DNA of 64,000 nucleotides from Eubacterium sp. (GTDB lineage: Bacteria > Bacillota > Clostridia > Peptostreptococcales > Anaerovoracaceae). The position numbers were made by a program, and so were the translations under genes. Positions 51,670 through 61,876 of this stretch are shown one piece after another; position 1 is the stretch's first letter, and every line of letters starts with the position of its first letter. Location of the stretch: positions 124,001 to 188,000 of the forward strand of contig JAFWHX010000015.1 of the NCBI GenBank assembly GCA_017533915.1, given 5' to 3'. The notes beneath the pieces were generated by a model that worked only from the letters and a program-made list of their open reading frames with translations, was not told the DNA's origin and searched no databases.

Positions 51670-52965
51670 CTATTTGGAGAATTTGCCATAATCAGCAATA
51701 GCCTCATCTACGGTCATCGCACCGGTGCCGACCCCGTAAACAGCCTGTCTCATCTGTATCATTGCATCATCCGTCAATCCAATTACTTCCGGAGACAGGA
51801 TCCTGGATTCCGGAACATCACCGAATGCAGCATACATGTTATCAAAAGACAGATCTTTGGTCGGCGACATAAGCCCCTTGTTCTGCGCCATCTCGTTCAG
51901 CTCCTGTGATGTTATGAGGAAACGCATGAATTCGTTGACCATGTCCAGATTCTGGCTGTCTTTGTTGACAGAGAACTGCAGGTTCGGCATGTCGAGGAAG
52001 TAAGCTCCGTCATCTGATACTGGGATAGGAACAAATGTGTATTCAAATGGGTCTGCGATGAATGCCTCGGAACGGCTCTCACGCTTCTTTGTACCGGAAA
52101 CAGTATCTCCGGAGCATGTCATCATAGGTACGTCACCTTCAAAAAAGCGAAGTATCACGCCTTCATAGTTGTCCCCGATCTCTGCACAGGCATCAAGATC
52201 TACATGGCAGTCTTTCAGGAACTGCTCGGTCTTTTCAAGAGAAGACCGCATATATTCGCCTGCCGAAGGATCAAGAGCATTGAGCTTTTTGACAGCTTCT
52301 GCATCATCTGCCACGGCTCCGCAGAAGAACGGATATATAGTTACCGTAAAGATCGAAGTCGTCTCCTCGTTGGAAAAGCCCATTATCGGGCTTTTATAGC
52401 CCTTCTCATAAAATGCATCACACACTTCCACCAGCTCCTGATAGGTAGTTGGAACAGTCAGACCTTCTTTTTCAAAAAGGTTTTTGTTCACGAGCATGCC
52501 GTAAGTATTCGAGAAGATCGGAACCATCGGAAGCGTATCGTCGTCCGTATTCAGAATGATATTGCTGCGGATACAGTCAAAATCCAGCCCGAGTTCAGGA
52601 TCGGACAGATCCTCTCCATGATCTATAGAAGACTTATACTGATCCCTGCCATACATCCAGGAGTTATTCACATAGATATCAGGAGCATCATTCCCGTCAA
52701 GAACCGTGCCGATCATGTTGTTATAATCATCGACCTTCGTGAACACCAGTTCAACATCAGGATAATATTCATTAAAACGGTCAAATTCGGATTCCAGCGC
52801 CTCAAAATTGTCGTATCCGCCGACAACAGTGATCTTGCAGCTAGCAGATGTATCCAGCGAAGGCTTGAAGCCTTCCTCTGCTGCCGCTTCCTGCTTTTCT
52901 GAGCCACATGCCGCCAGACCAAGTACCATCAGCACCGCTAAAAGCATACATATCGTTTTTCTCAT
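51670..52965 (-). CDS. Extracellular solute-binding lipoprotein (ABC family 1) coupled to a kinase
   Basis: This 431-residue protein has a lipoprotein signal peptide with lipobox GLAAC (Cys20). The sugar-binding-protein fold follows (FDRFNEYYPDVELVFTKVDD; APDIYVNNSWMYG; MPNLQFSVNKDS). Its ATG overlaps the stop of the upstream hybrid kinase by 4 bases, and no ABC permease or ATPase gene is near. It may therefore present a ligand (probably an oligosaccharide) to the kinase sensor domain rather than act in transport. Confidence 0.88.
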   Translation of the reverse strand: MRKTICMLLAVLMVLGLAACGSEKQEAAAEEGFKPSLDTSASCKITVVGGYDNFEALESEFDRFNEYYPDVELVFTKVDDYNNMIGTVLDGNDAPDIYVNNSWMYGRDQYKSSIDHGEDLSDPELGLDFDCIRSNIILNTDDDTLPMVPIFSNTYGMLVNKNLFEKEGLTVPTTYQELVEVCDAFYEKGYKSPIMGFSNEETTSIFTVTIYPFFCGAVADDAEAVKKLNALDPSAGEYMRSSLEKTEQFLKDCHVDLDACAEIGDNYEGVILRFFEGDVPMMTCSGDTVSGTKKRESRSEAFIADPFEYTFVPIPVSDDGAYFLDMPNLQFSVNKDSQNLDMVNEFMRFLITSQELNEMAQNKGLMSPTKDLSFDNMYAAFGDVPESRILSPEVIGLTDDAMIQMRQAVYGVGTGAMTVDEAIADYGKFSK

Positions 52966-55502
52966 TTTTGTTCGCTCCTCTCCTTGATTCTTCTTATCTC
53001 TTTGATGACTAATTTAATATCTATCGGCTTAGGAATATGCCCGTCCATCCCTGCGTTCAGACACTCTGTGACATTTTCTGAGAATGCATCAGCTGTCATC
53101 GCAATGATCGGAATGGATGAAGCCCAGGAGCTCTCCAGCTTACGGATAGCTCTGGTCGCATCGAGACCATTCATCTCAGGCATCTGTACGTCCATAAAGA
53201 TCAACTCATAGCTGCCCTCAGCTGCCTCTCTCATCATATCCACACAGACCTTTCCGTTTTCTGCGCGGTCAGTAGAGATCCCGTACATTGCAAGCATCGC
53301 TGAAATTATCTCCCAGTTGATCTCATTATCCTCTGCCACAAGGATGCGAAGGCCCTGCAGATCGGAATAATCTTCTTCCGGCTCCAGAGAACTGGACTGC
53401 TTCCCGATAAGATCGTTGATCTTATCATAGAGCGTGGAGCGGAAAAGAGGCTTGCTGACGAAGCCGTTTGCGCCTGCCTCTTTTGCTTCATCCTCAATGT
53501 CAGACCAGTCGTACGCAGAAATAAGCAGTATCGGGGTCTTGGTATCTATCTCCGAGCGGATCCGCCTTATAGTCCCGATGCCATCGATCTCAGGCATTTT
53601 CCAGTCCACGATGATAACACCGTAATCACGCCCGGCAAGGTGCCGGTGCTCTATCATGCCGAGCGCTTCCAGTCCGCTTCTTGCCTGCTCCGTTGAGGCG
53701 CCGAGAGATTCAAGAGAATCGACAGCTGTCTGCAGCATGACCTCGTCGTCATCCACTATCAGAACATCGATCGGATCAAGCTTCATATCTTCACGCTGTC
53801 TGTCGGCTACAGGAATGTCCAGCACAATGGTAAATGTCGTCCCTTTGCCCTGCTCGCTCTGACAATCGATCGTTCCACCCATCAGGTCTACCATCTGCTT
53901 TGTGATCGCAAGACCCAGGCCTGTTCCCTGTATACTGTTGACACGACTGTCTGTCTGACGTGAGAAAGGCTGATACATCGTCGCCATGAATTCAGGACTC
54001 ATACCGATACCAGAATCGGCTACAACATAGGTCAGCTTTACACATCCAGGCTCCGTGCTCTCTTCCTCGCGCAGATCCACATTGATCCGGCCGCCGGGTT
54101 CTGTATATTTGATGGCGTTGGAGAGAATATTGATATAGATCTGATTCAGACGAAGCTGGTCCGCATACAGATACTCCTTCTCCATCTGATTTATATGGAA
54201 GCTGAATTCGATCTTCTTTTCCTTTATCATCGGCTGTGAGATATTCACAAGATTTTCGACCGTTTCCACAATGGAGAACGTCAGAGGACTCAATTTCAGT
54301 TTTCCGCTCTCCACCTTGGATATATCCAGAATGTCATTGATAAGCGTAAGCAGATGATTGCTGGCAAGACCGATCTTCCGAAGATTGTCCCCTGTTGATT
54401 CCACATCACCCAGATTCTTCTCGGCAATAGTCGTAAGACCTATTATAGCGTTCATAGGTGTACGGATATCATGGGACATGGTGGAGAGGAAATCAGTCTT
54501 TGCTCTGTTTGCAGCTTCCGCTTCTCTGACCGCGATCTGAAGCTGCCTGTTCAGATTCAGCATATATAACAGGTCCAAGATGAACAGGATCAGCAGACCG
54601 GCAGAGATGACTCCTGGCAGCAGCCAGTTTTCCGTACCTTCTTTGAGATCTTCAGCCGGCACAAATCCCAGTAATGTCCAGCCGGCAGTAGCAGTAACAG
54701 GAGTAAAGGCAAGTATGCACTCCTGCCCGTGCGAGTCGGTCATTGAAACGGAGCCTGTCGAAGAAGTGATCCTGTCGTACAGTTCCTTCGACGATGCAGG
54801 ATCCGTAGGATTATATGATTTATAGAATTCAAAAAAGCTGGAGTTCTTAAAGCTGCGGCCTTTGAGAATATAATCGCCGTCTGCGTCGATCATAGAAAGC
54901 TCAGCGTTCCCGAACTCTTCCTGCGGAAAGACCCATTTCTTTTCGATCTCAGAGATAGGGATCACCCTGAGCAGGACCGCATCCTTTAATGTATCACTCT
55001 GTGGATCGCGAAGTTTGACTTTGTTGCAGAAAGCCAGCGACTGCTCACCGTTCATCGGGTTGGTGAAAGCGCGTGTAATGTTGATCGACTCACCGATATC
55101 ATTTATCCAGCTCACATCATCCAGCAGATCCATCCGTTCATAAGAAACAGCATAGTCATCAGTCGTGCCCTGCTTTGGTTGAGTGGAGAGGCCTGTGAGT
55201 GTATCCGTGAAAACCAGATGCGTTGAATTATTCGCAAGTGCATCGGAGTCACTGATATACTTTATCGCCTCATCTATTGTCATGGCTTCGTTGTTGATAT
55301 ACTTCGCCCAGACATCACAAATACGCTGCTCGCCTTCCAGATAATTCTCAGTCACCTGTTCCATAGTGACAGTCGTTTTTTCAAAATGTTCTACCTGTCT
55401 ATTATAGGAATCCCTGTTTTCAAATCTGGAATATAATACAACGAAAATCAATATGGCAGCCATAATGATTACATTGACGATTATAACAACAGTCTTTTTC
55501 AT
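52962..55502 (-). CDS. Membrane hybrid histidine kinase with extracellular sensor and two receivers
   Basis: The product has 846 residues. Membrane helix 1 (about 4-24), a large extracellular sensor (about 25-280, Cache-like), and membrane helix 2 (about 290-310) come first. Then HisKA, FLSTMSHDIRTPMNAIIGLT (about 333-352), HATPase (about 440-560), receiver 1 (VLIVDDDEVML) and receiver 2 (ILVAEDNEINWEIIS). The start is placed at 55502 (GGAGACC upstream; an earlier ATG lacks a site). It is co-transcribed with the solute-binding lipoprotein. Confidence 0.9.
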   Translation of the reverse strand: MKKTVVIIVNVIIMAAILIFVVLYSRFENRDSYNRQVEHFEKTTVTMEQVTENYLEGEQRICDVWAKYINNEAMTIDEAIKYISDSDALANNSTHLVFTDTLTGLSTQPKQGTTDDYAVSYERMDLLDDVSWINDIGESINITRAFTNPMNGEQSLAFCNKVKLRDPQSDTLKDAVLLRVIPISEIEKKWVFPQEEFGNAELSMIDADGDYILKGRSFKNSSFFEFYKSYNPTDPASSKELYDRITSSTGSVSMTDSHGQECILAFTPVTATAGWTLLGFVPAEDLKEGTENWLLPGVISAGLLILFILDLLYMLNLNRQLQIAVREAEAANRAKTDFLSTMSHDIRTPMNAIIGLTTIAEKNLGDVESTGDNLRKIGLASNHLLTLINDILDISKVESGKLKLSPLTFSIVETVENLVNISQPMIKEKKIEFSFHINQMEKEYLYADQLRLNQIYINILSNAIKYTEPGGRINVDLREEESTEPGCVKLTYVVADSGIGMSPEFMATMYQPFSRQTDSRVNSIQGTGLGLAITKQMVDLMGGTIDCQSEQGKGTTFTIVLDIPVADRQREDMKLDPIDVLIVDDDEVMLQTAVDSLESLGASTEQARSGLEALGMIEHRHLAGRDYGVIIVDWKMPEIDGIGTIRRIRSEIDTKTPILLISAYDWSDIEDEAKEAGANGFVSKPLFRSTLYDKINDLIGKQSSSLEPEEDYSDLQGLRILVAEDNEINWEIISAMLAMYGISTDRAENGKVCVDMMREAAEGSYELIFMDVQMPEMNGLDATRAIRKLESSWASSIPIIAMTADAFSENVTECLNAGMDGHIPKPIDIKLVIKEIRRIKERSEQK

Positions 55503-55785
55503 GCTCTGGTCTCCACAAAAACAAGCGTTGCTTGCAGGTATCCAAACATACAATATGTTATATTATACCATCTTTTCTTCCATATTGAATATCTGATCAC
55601 AGTTTTCAGCTTTTTTAGAGATGCTCTCCTTATATGGTGACATGTAAATCTTTATACTTTGATCCCAAATACTTCCCATAAGGCAGTATTAAATTCATCA
55701 CAGGCATAGTAATGCAAAGGGACAAGATCCACGATCTCCACAGGCTGCGGGACAAAGCTTACCATGGACATCCGCTTAAGCGATT

Positions 55786-56715
55786 CTAATCTGAGATCCT
55801 TTCAGGCTCCTCTTCCGGATGGAAGCTGTCTCCGTATGATAAGCCGTACCCGCGTTCCAGGAAATTCTGATCGGTACCGATCTGGTCGATACTGCCGTAC
55901 CACGGTGACGGTAGTTTTCCTTCGAAATCTGCGCATCCACACAATACATCAGAAATACCTTTCCCTTCTGAACCCGGCAGATAACACATAACAGCACTGT
56001 CCCACTCATCAAAGTCTTCAGGATCGATGATAACATTTCTGCCTGCAATAATGCAGGTAACTGTAGGCTTTCCAAGTTTCTTTGCTTCTTCTATGGCCTT
56101 GCTGTTTCCAGAAAGGCCGAGTGCGCCGCAAAGCTCCAGATCCGCAGTATCGCCTTCCCACTCTGCATAGGCCTGCTCGCCTACACAAAGCAGTATCACA
56201 TCGGCATCCTGGGCTTTATTTTTGTCGGTGATGATCTCAATGCCATAATCATCAACATAGCTTTCAAAAGCATCCCGAATGGTCGTTACGCCTTCGATTT
56301 CCTTCTCTGAATAGCCGCTCCATGCGATAGTCCAGCCGCCGCACTATGCTGATGCATCATCCGCAGCAGGACCCGTTATATAGACCTTCGTGCCGTCCTT
56401 CAGCGGAAGGATCTCTGAATCGTTCTTCAGAAGGACAAGGCTTTCTTCGACCAGTTTTTCAGCGACTTTTCTATATTCCAGAGAGCCGGTATTCTTCTGC
56501 TTTGTCTCTGTCTTTTCGAGGAAAGGATCTTCAAACAATCCTGCCGCTTTCTGCTCAAGCGACAGACCTGCAACTATCTCTTCAGGACTCTTTGACGCAT
56601 ATTCAGTACATTTGTAATTGGCGTCCGTGATCGAATACTGTCTAGCTCCACCCTCTCTCAGAAAATGCCCGATAAGAAAAAAGCCTGCTGTCGATACCAT
56701 TATCGCCAGCAACAC
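55786..56715 (-). pseudogene. GH3 beta-glucosidase pseudogene lacking its catalytic domain
   Basis: The frame from 56715 has a membrane or signal segment, then PEEIVAGLSLEQKAAGLFED, typical of GH3 start regions. It jumps directly to LEYRKVAEKLVEESLVLLKN of the second domain, so about 300 residues of the nucleophile-bearing barrel are gone. A TAG at 56346-56344 interrupts SA-stop-CGGWTIAWSG, where Gln is usual. The same frame goes on through ILLCVGEQAYAEWEGDTADL to 55786. From there to 55652 another frame encodes SFVPQPVEIVDLVPLHYYA with no start; its origin is not clear. Confidence 0.8.
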
Positions 56716-56862
56716 TTAAACTGATATTGATTTTCTATTCATGGTGCTAAGCTCCTTTTAGATATAGTTTATCAGACAATTTCAAACTCTCAATGATACC
56801 ATCGTAAAGTCAGTCAATTCAGAACTGTCTGAGCTGCAGAACATTGAAATCTCAGGGTTAGT

Positions 56863-57336
56863 TTATAGTTCGCACACCATTATGTATTCCTCATCATTCT
56901 CATCTATAACATGAAAGCCAACCTTCTCATACATTCGCACAGCATAATTTTCTTTCTGTACTGCCAGTGATGCTTTCTTGAAACCCTGCGTCTTAAGAAG
57001 CGAAAGCATCTCTTCCATAAGTCTTGTACCAATGCCCTGACCGCGATAATTATTGTAAAGCGAAATGGCAAAGGATGGTGTATCATCATCCACATGGCCA
57101 TAATCGTCCATGATTCTCGTCCAGACTGCACCGACAATTTGATCATCAATTACTGCGACAAGGCAGTTATCTCCCCGTCGTGTTCCAAAATCATCTGTGT
57201 ATACCCTCAGTTCAGGCTTTTCGACTATATCTTTCGGCGGAGGTGTTACACCTTCCGGTATGAATATAGCCTCAAAAAGAAACACCTTCAGGAGAATGGC
57301 CTCATCGTTCCTGAGCGTTCTTATTTCCACTTTCAT
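56863..57336 (-). CDS. GNAT-family N-acetyltransferase
   Basis: This 157-residue protein has the acetyl-CoA motif NNYRGQGIGTRLMEEMLSLL (about 94-113) and ALAVQKENYAVRMYEKVGF near the end. Substrate unknown; the group includes small-molecule and ribosomal-protein acetylases. It stands between a pseudogene and the CPBP protease with no obvious operon partner. Confidence 0.9.
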   Translation of the reverse strand: MKVEIRTLRNDEAILLKVFLFEAIFIPEGVTPPPKDIVEKPELRVYTDDFGTRRGDNCLVAVIDDQIVGAVWTRIMDDYGHVDDDTPSFAISLYNNYRGQGIGTRLMEEMLSLLKTQGFKKASLAVQKENYAVRMYEKVGFHVIDENDEEYIMVCEL

Positions 57337-57411
57337 GTATTCTCCGATCTGCCATTTGATTCTTTATCTTCTCCGATGCAGGCAGCTCACCGTACAACTC
57401 TTCTGTTTTTT

Positions 57412-58446
57412 TCACTCATTCTCCCTGGCATCCTGCTCGCCGGCTGCGTTGTCCTCAGCCAGCGCCGCCTTCTTTTCATAGCTCATGGACAGTTCTCCCA
57501 GGCGTCCATCCCTTTTCGCAAGTATCAGACATACGACCCCAAGCAAAGCATCTATAATTACTGACGGGATGCCACCTTCAACGCCGAATTCATAACTGTA
57601 GATCAGATTGCTCACACCATTCACTGCGTCGAGATGGAATATTGAGACCTCAGATACAAGTCCGCTGTTTGGCAGGCCGAATATGAAATTCTGTGTGAAG
57701 TTCCACATCGTATGTATCCCCATTACCATCCAGATGCTTCCCGTATACCAGCGTACAAGTGAAGCTGAGATACCGAATATAACTATTTCAGCTATGGCGA
57801 GAACTGTGACGCCATCGTTAGAAAGGTGGAGCATTCCAAAAAATATGCCATTTACCAGCACCGCCACCCAAAGTGGATAATGGATCAGGATCCTCTCATA
57901 CATGAAGCCTCTGCACCACATCTCTTCAGATGAACTCTGGATGAACACCATAAGAAACGCGTATATGAACGTCGGTATCATAGCAGCGCTGAAATCCAGA
58001 TAGAACTTAAGATCGCCATGGATGACCGCACATAAGATGCAGCCAGAATTCATTAGAAATCCCAGAAGCAGACCAATCAGCAGGTTCCTGACGGTATTGT
58101 TCTGTGACGCTTCATATGTGTCCTCCACGACCGTGACTTTATGATCTTTCCCAAGGCCCTTAGGTATGAAAGATCTGAGTATGAAATGATTCTTCCTGAT
58201 AACCGCGCACACGACGACAAGTGTTACCACTGAGCCTAACGTATATGTATACCACTTGTTTATAAATGTCATTGCGGATGTAATGTCCAGGAATCTGTGC
58301 ACTACTATGTACAATAATTCCGACACAAGACTTCCCAGTATGATATACAGAACGATCACCAGGAACAATATCCACAGCAGGTTGTTCTCTACGAACCTAT
58401 GGAACTTTTCTTTTATCACTGCAACAGTCCCTTTACTTGATTCCAT
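57412..58446 (-). CDS. CPBP-family intramembrane metalloprotease
   Basis: The product has 344 residues and about eight membrane helices. The CPBP (Abi) motifs are EEMWCRGFMYERIL (EExxxR) and FFGMLHLSNDG (FxxxH). In bacteria these glutamic-type or metal-dependent membrane proteases are tied to bacteriocin self-immunity or prenyl-protein processing. No bacteriocin gene is visible nearby. The C-terminus is Ala/Glu-rich. Confidence 0.9.
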   Translation of the reverse strand: MESSKGTVAVIKEKFHRFVENNLLWILFLVIVLYIILGSLVSELLYIVVHRFLDITSAMTFINKWYTYTLGSVVTLVVVCAVIRKNHFILRSFIPKGLGKDHKVTVVEDTYEASQNNTVRNLLIGLLLGFLMNSGCILCAVIHGDLKFYLDFSAAMIPTFIYAFLMVFIQSSSEEMWCRGFMYERILIHYPLWVAVLVNGIFFGMLHLSNDGVTVLAIAEIVIFGISASLVRWYTGSIWMVMGIHTMWNFTQNFIFGLPNSGLVSEVSIFHLDAVNGVSNLIYSYEFGVEGGIPSVIIDALLGVVCLILAKRDGRLGELSMSYEKKAALAEDNAAGEQDARENE

Positions 58447-58506
58447 GACTTATCACCTCAATTCTTTTGACCAGCGACAACAATAATACTGTCCCAAAAG
58501 GAAATG

Positions 58507-58651
58507 TCAATCGATGATGGCGTAGGGCTCGCCCACCAGGCCGTATTCTGTATCCATAATCAGGCAGTCACGGGTCTCAATGGACTGCCAGCAAGAGTGC
58601 CAGCGCCAGTATCAGGAATAAAATCAGCTTGGATCTCTTGTTCATTTTCAT
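58507..58651 (-). pseudogene. Remnant of a small secreted protein
   Basis: MKMNKRSKLILFLILALALL, a clear signal peptide, stops at AVH; the next frame continues ETRDCLIMDTEYGLVGEPYA to a stop at 58507. The length is one base off a multiple of three, so a single frameshift. From 58652 to 59316 I see no other gene, only the terminator at 59121. Confidence 0.45.
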
Positions 58652-59120
58652 CTTATGTATTCATCTCATTACTGCAATTCAGACCTGTTTGGTTGATACA
58701 GATATTTCCTGAGTTTTCTTTCGGCTTCTCAACTTCCAGATCTATCTCGACATATCTATCGATTTTATCCCACTTAATAAAACAACCGTCTCCACATGGC
58801 TCGATACGTCGATTTTGATGTCAGCGGCCCTCTGCGTTCACGGGAATTAATCCACATAGTTCCGTAAGAACAAATCTACCGGATTATGCCTCTGCCTCCA
58901 GTCGTGTTCGTTATCGGGAACAAATCAACCGCTGCCCTTCTTCCTTATAATAGCCAGCAGGAATGAGGAGCCATTGCCTCAACCCTATTCTTGTGGCGAG
59001 TGCATGGGATTTCCATCGTCTCAACCCTAATAGTTCTACAGCAGGCATCAGGATTCCTTCTCAATCGACTGCACAATCTATCTTATGGTCGTCTTTGATA
59101 CGTCCCCTATATGTACGTAT

Positions 59121-59163
59121 AGCCCAGAAACGGCCTGGAACGGCTTGTTTTCTGGGCTTTTTT
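59121..59163 (+). terminator. Plus-strand terminator without an assigned gene
   Basis: AGCCCAGAAA (59121-59130) pairs with TTTCTGGGCT (59148-59157), then T6. No plus-strand gene upstream was recognised, so it may end a small RNA or a decayed gene. Confidence 0.7.
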
Positions 59164-59316
59164 GTTTTTACGGCGGTTTGCATCATACTGCTCTCTCCCG
59201 CAAAATCAGTCGAATGGTGGTCCACCTCAGTGCATCAGCCGCACCGGCGACAGCGCGAGCTAAGGAATAATTAAATCGTTCAAGGATAATTAAAAGGTAT
59301 GGAAACATTAAAAGGT

Positions 59317-59685
59317 TTAACCCTGAGCGGCATTTTCCTGCGGTATCAGATCAAGTCGAAAGCCAACCACGCCATACTGTGCCTGTTCCTCCGGAGAGTA
59401 GAACTCTTCCATATCCTTCGGTGAAGCCGCATCTACCTCTTCAGCGCTGTAACCAAGGTCCTCCAGAGGAAGCGCTCTGTAAAGGTCCTCAAAACTGGCA
59501 AACGTATAGATGTCGGTTACCCGTGTCAGCAGAGTATCGTTTGGGTCTTTCAGACTGATGAAGAGAATCGTATCCCCTGTCTTTATCCTTTTCCTTTTTT
59601 CATCATATAACCGCAGTTCGATTACTTTTAAACCATTTCGCAATTTCTCAAATGGCGTTGCAGTTAGCCGCATGGTATACTCCAT
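59317..59685 (-). CDS. ASCH-domain protein at the end of the defence operon
   Basis: The product has 122 residues; the ASCH (PUA-like) fold is seen as TPFEKLRNGLKVIELRLYDE, KTGDTILFISLKDP and TRVTDIYTFASFEDLYRALP. Such domains bind RNA or modified bases. It follows the BrxA-like gene after 27 bp with GGAGGAAAAGGA before the ATG, so it is part of the same transcript. It could recognise or act on modified nucleic acid in the defence system. It could also be a passenger. Confidence 0.85.
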   Translation of the reverse strand: MEYTMRLTATPFEKLRNGLKVIELRLYDEKRKRIKTGDTILFISLKDPNDTLLTRVTDIYTFASFEDLYRALPLEDLGYSAEEVDAASPKDMEEFYSPEEQAQYGVVGFRLDLIPQENAAQG

Positions 59686-59712
59686 TCCTTTTCCTCCGGC
59701 GAAGCCTACTCG

Positions 59713-60417
59713 CTATTTCAGGGCAACACACAAAGTCGCATCAAATGTGGAAAGCGTGAATCTCTCGTCCTGCATCAGCTGTTCCTTAGTCACGCGATAC
59801 TTAAACGGGAACAGGAATGGAAACTCCGTGAGAGATGAGAATGCATAGTAGCTACTTCCATCTAAAGTCATGGCTACGCGGAGCATGAAGGAAACGACTT
59901 CTTCATTGTTGACCTGAATACTTGCTGCTTCCTGCCTTCCGGTCTTCTCTGATGTAATCCCTCCGATTTCTCGCATTGTGCCCACAATCTTCGCTACGAC
60001 GGTTTGCAGCGTGCCAGTCTCTCCCCATTCATCAAACATCTTCTGCTTGATCTGTGTAGTTGTGATCACGTCCTGAAATCCAAACATTTTTCCCATCAGT
60101 TTGGCGATATCCGCAAAAGCCGGGAACACTAATGCTGTCATACACCAGTTGATAGTGGTAAGCTGGTCCGGGTATTTCATAGCCAGCGCTCGGCCTTCTG
60201 CCTGTAGCTTTTCCACACCCTCTGTATCCCGGTACCACACTCTCATGAGTATCTCTCTTGCTTTGCGCAGATTGATAGCACTGTCAATCTCGAAAGAAAG
60301 GTGCTCATTTAAAGCCGCCTTATACTGTTCCTCTGTAAGGTTTTCTTCCAATAAAGCGACGGCTTTTTTAGTCCAGCCCTGTTTTACGACAACATTCATT
60401 CCTACCATCTTAGCCAT
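59713..60417 (-). CDS. BrxA-like (DUF1819-type) protein
   Basis: This 234-residue, mainly helical protein carries NLRKAREILMRVWYRDTEG (about 47-65), YPDQLTTINWCMTALVFPAF (about 82-101) and FDEWGETGTLQTVVAKIVGT (about 128-147). The helix pattern, size and position after pglZ fit BrxA, a small DNA-binding BREX component. Its ATG overlaps the end of pglZ by 8 bases. The identification is by context and general pattern, not by an invariant motif. Confidence 0.6.
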   Translation of the reverse strand: MAKMVGMNVVVKQGWTKKAVALLEENLTEEQYKAALNEHLSFEIDSAINLRKAREILMRVWYRDTEGVEKLQAEGRALAMKYPDQLTTINWCMTALVFPAFADIAKLMGKMFGFQDVITTTQIKQKMFDEWGETGTLQTVVAKIVGTMREIGGITSEKTGRQEAASIQVNNEEVVSFMLRVAMTLDGSSYYAFSSLTEFPFLFPFKYRVTKEQLMQDERFTLSTFDATLCVALK

Positions 60418-61873
60418 TGTTCTCTACCGCCTTTATCTTTATGAACGGAACGACACACTCATCGATTGAGATGCCGCCGTGACTCATTACATCTTCACCC
60501 TTCGCGTCAAAAGAATCGCCAACATCACAGATCAAGTAGTCGTATTCCTTTGGCAGGTACGTCTTCGGGAATTCCAGCAGACCATACTTTTCCCTCGTGC
60601 TGTCCTTGTCAGCAAAGCCCTTCAATACCAACATGCACCGACTTTTCGTTTCGGTCTCCACGCCGGATGACATGAGCTTGCCCATGCCGCGTCGGGTGGT
60701 GTTCCCGTGGTCAGCCGTGATATATACATCGAAACCTGCCGACAAGAACCTCCGCGTCATCTCCACGAGCTTCTTCTGTCTTGCCATGACGCCTACATCA
60801 TTAAACATTCCAATGCGGCCTTGCTTCTGGCCGTGCACCATGTCATCGATGTCATTGATGATCACCGCGCCGCAGCGAATCAGAGAGCCAAAGTCGGCAT
60901 CGTATCCTCGCTGGTAGCTGATCTGGTTATCCGCGAATCCCATATTCTTCGCACAAGCGATGAATTCCTGCTTCTCCTTGCTCTGGCTCCACGGATTCTC
61001 CAGTTCTCGCGGATACTTATTTGAAAGCAGGCATTGCCGGGAAACCGAGGTCACGGTTGGAATCATTGCAAAAGCTGCAGTCTGTTGGTAGTGGACCCCA
61101 TGAAAAGATTTCGATAGAATACTCCAATCAAACTCAGCCATACCGTCCATGACAACGATGATGAACTTCTTGCTGTGCTCGTGCATGAATTCCATTGCTT
61201 TGCTCACCAGCACCGGACTTTCCCGATCCATGCTGGTGGAGAGCTTTCCGTACTGGCTCAGGATGTAATCCCGAAATCGTCTGTTGATTTCTGTGGTGTC
61301 CATTGCAAGATCATATTGGACAGCCATACAGTCGATGCGTGCCTTCTCCTCGGCAATGGCAAACCACTCTTTATAGTCTGTGCAGCTTTCGGATCGCCGC
61401 AAAAGCTCCTGATAGCTGCTCACCAAATTGTGCTTGATGTTTTCCTTGGAATAAGCCTCTACCCGAAGGAACTGCTCCGTTGCAGCCGTGGATCGATATT
61501 GGTCATACGTCCGCTCGTATGCAGAGCTCACGAGGTCATAAGTTTCAGGGCCTCTCTCCCGGAGCACTGCAGTATTCAAGCGCGGGAACAGGTCGGCCAG
61601 CGACACCTTGTAAGCTGTCAGCCTCCGGCGCAGATCATACGGAACGTACTGCTCCGGTGTGACCACGACGGCGATGCGGCCTTCCTTGGATTTGATTTTT
61701 GCTTCATATTCGATTCGGAAGCTGAGGTCATCATGGTACATGACGATCTCAAAACCACGTGCCTTAAAGCCATCCGTGAATCGAGTATCCTCGGTCAGAT
61801 GATCAGCATCAATGAGCAGGATTTTGTCCGCATATTTTGCAGCCGACTTCTCGTACACGTAGTCCGCAAACAT
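60410..61873 (-). CDS. pglZ: PglZ-family phosphatase-like protein (phage defence)
   Basis: This 487-residue alkaline-phosphatase-superfamily protein carries FIIVVMDGMAEFDW (about 238-251), PTVTSVSRQCLLSN (about 273-286) and VYITADHGNTTRRGMG (about 394-409). These are the hallmarks of PglZ, the common core of BREX and Pgl systems. The N-terminal 200 residues are a helical PglZ-associated region. It is shorter than type 1 PglZ (about 800) and like type 3. Start is 3 bp after the helicase stop. Confidence 0.92.
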   Translation of the reverse strand: MFADYVYEKSAAKYADKILLIDADHLTEDTRFTDGFKARGFEIVMYHDDLSFRIEYEAKIKSKEGRIAVVVTPEQYVPYDLRRRLTAYKVSLADLFPRLNTAVLRERGPETYDLVSSAYERTYDQYRSTAATEQFLRVEAYSKENIKHNLVSSYQELLRRSESCTDYKEWFAIAEEKARIDCMAVQYDLAMDTTEINRRFRDYILSQYGKLSTSMDRESPVLVSKAMEFMHEHSKKFIIVVMDGMAEFDWSILSKSFHGVHYQQTAAFAMIPTVTSVSRQCLLSNKYPRELENPWSQSKEKQEFIACAKNMGFADNQISYQRGYDADFGSLIRCGAVIINDIDDMVHGQKQGRIGMFNDVGVMARQKKLVEMTRRFLSAGFDVYITADHGNTTRRGMGKLMSSGVETETKSRCMLVLKGFADKDSTREKYGLLEFPKTYLPKEYDYLICDVGDSFDAKGEDVMSHGGISIDECVVPFIKIKAVENNG

Positions 61874-61876
61874 CCG

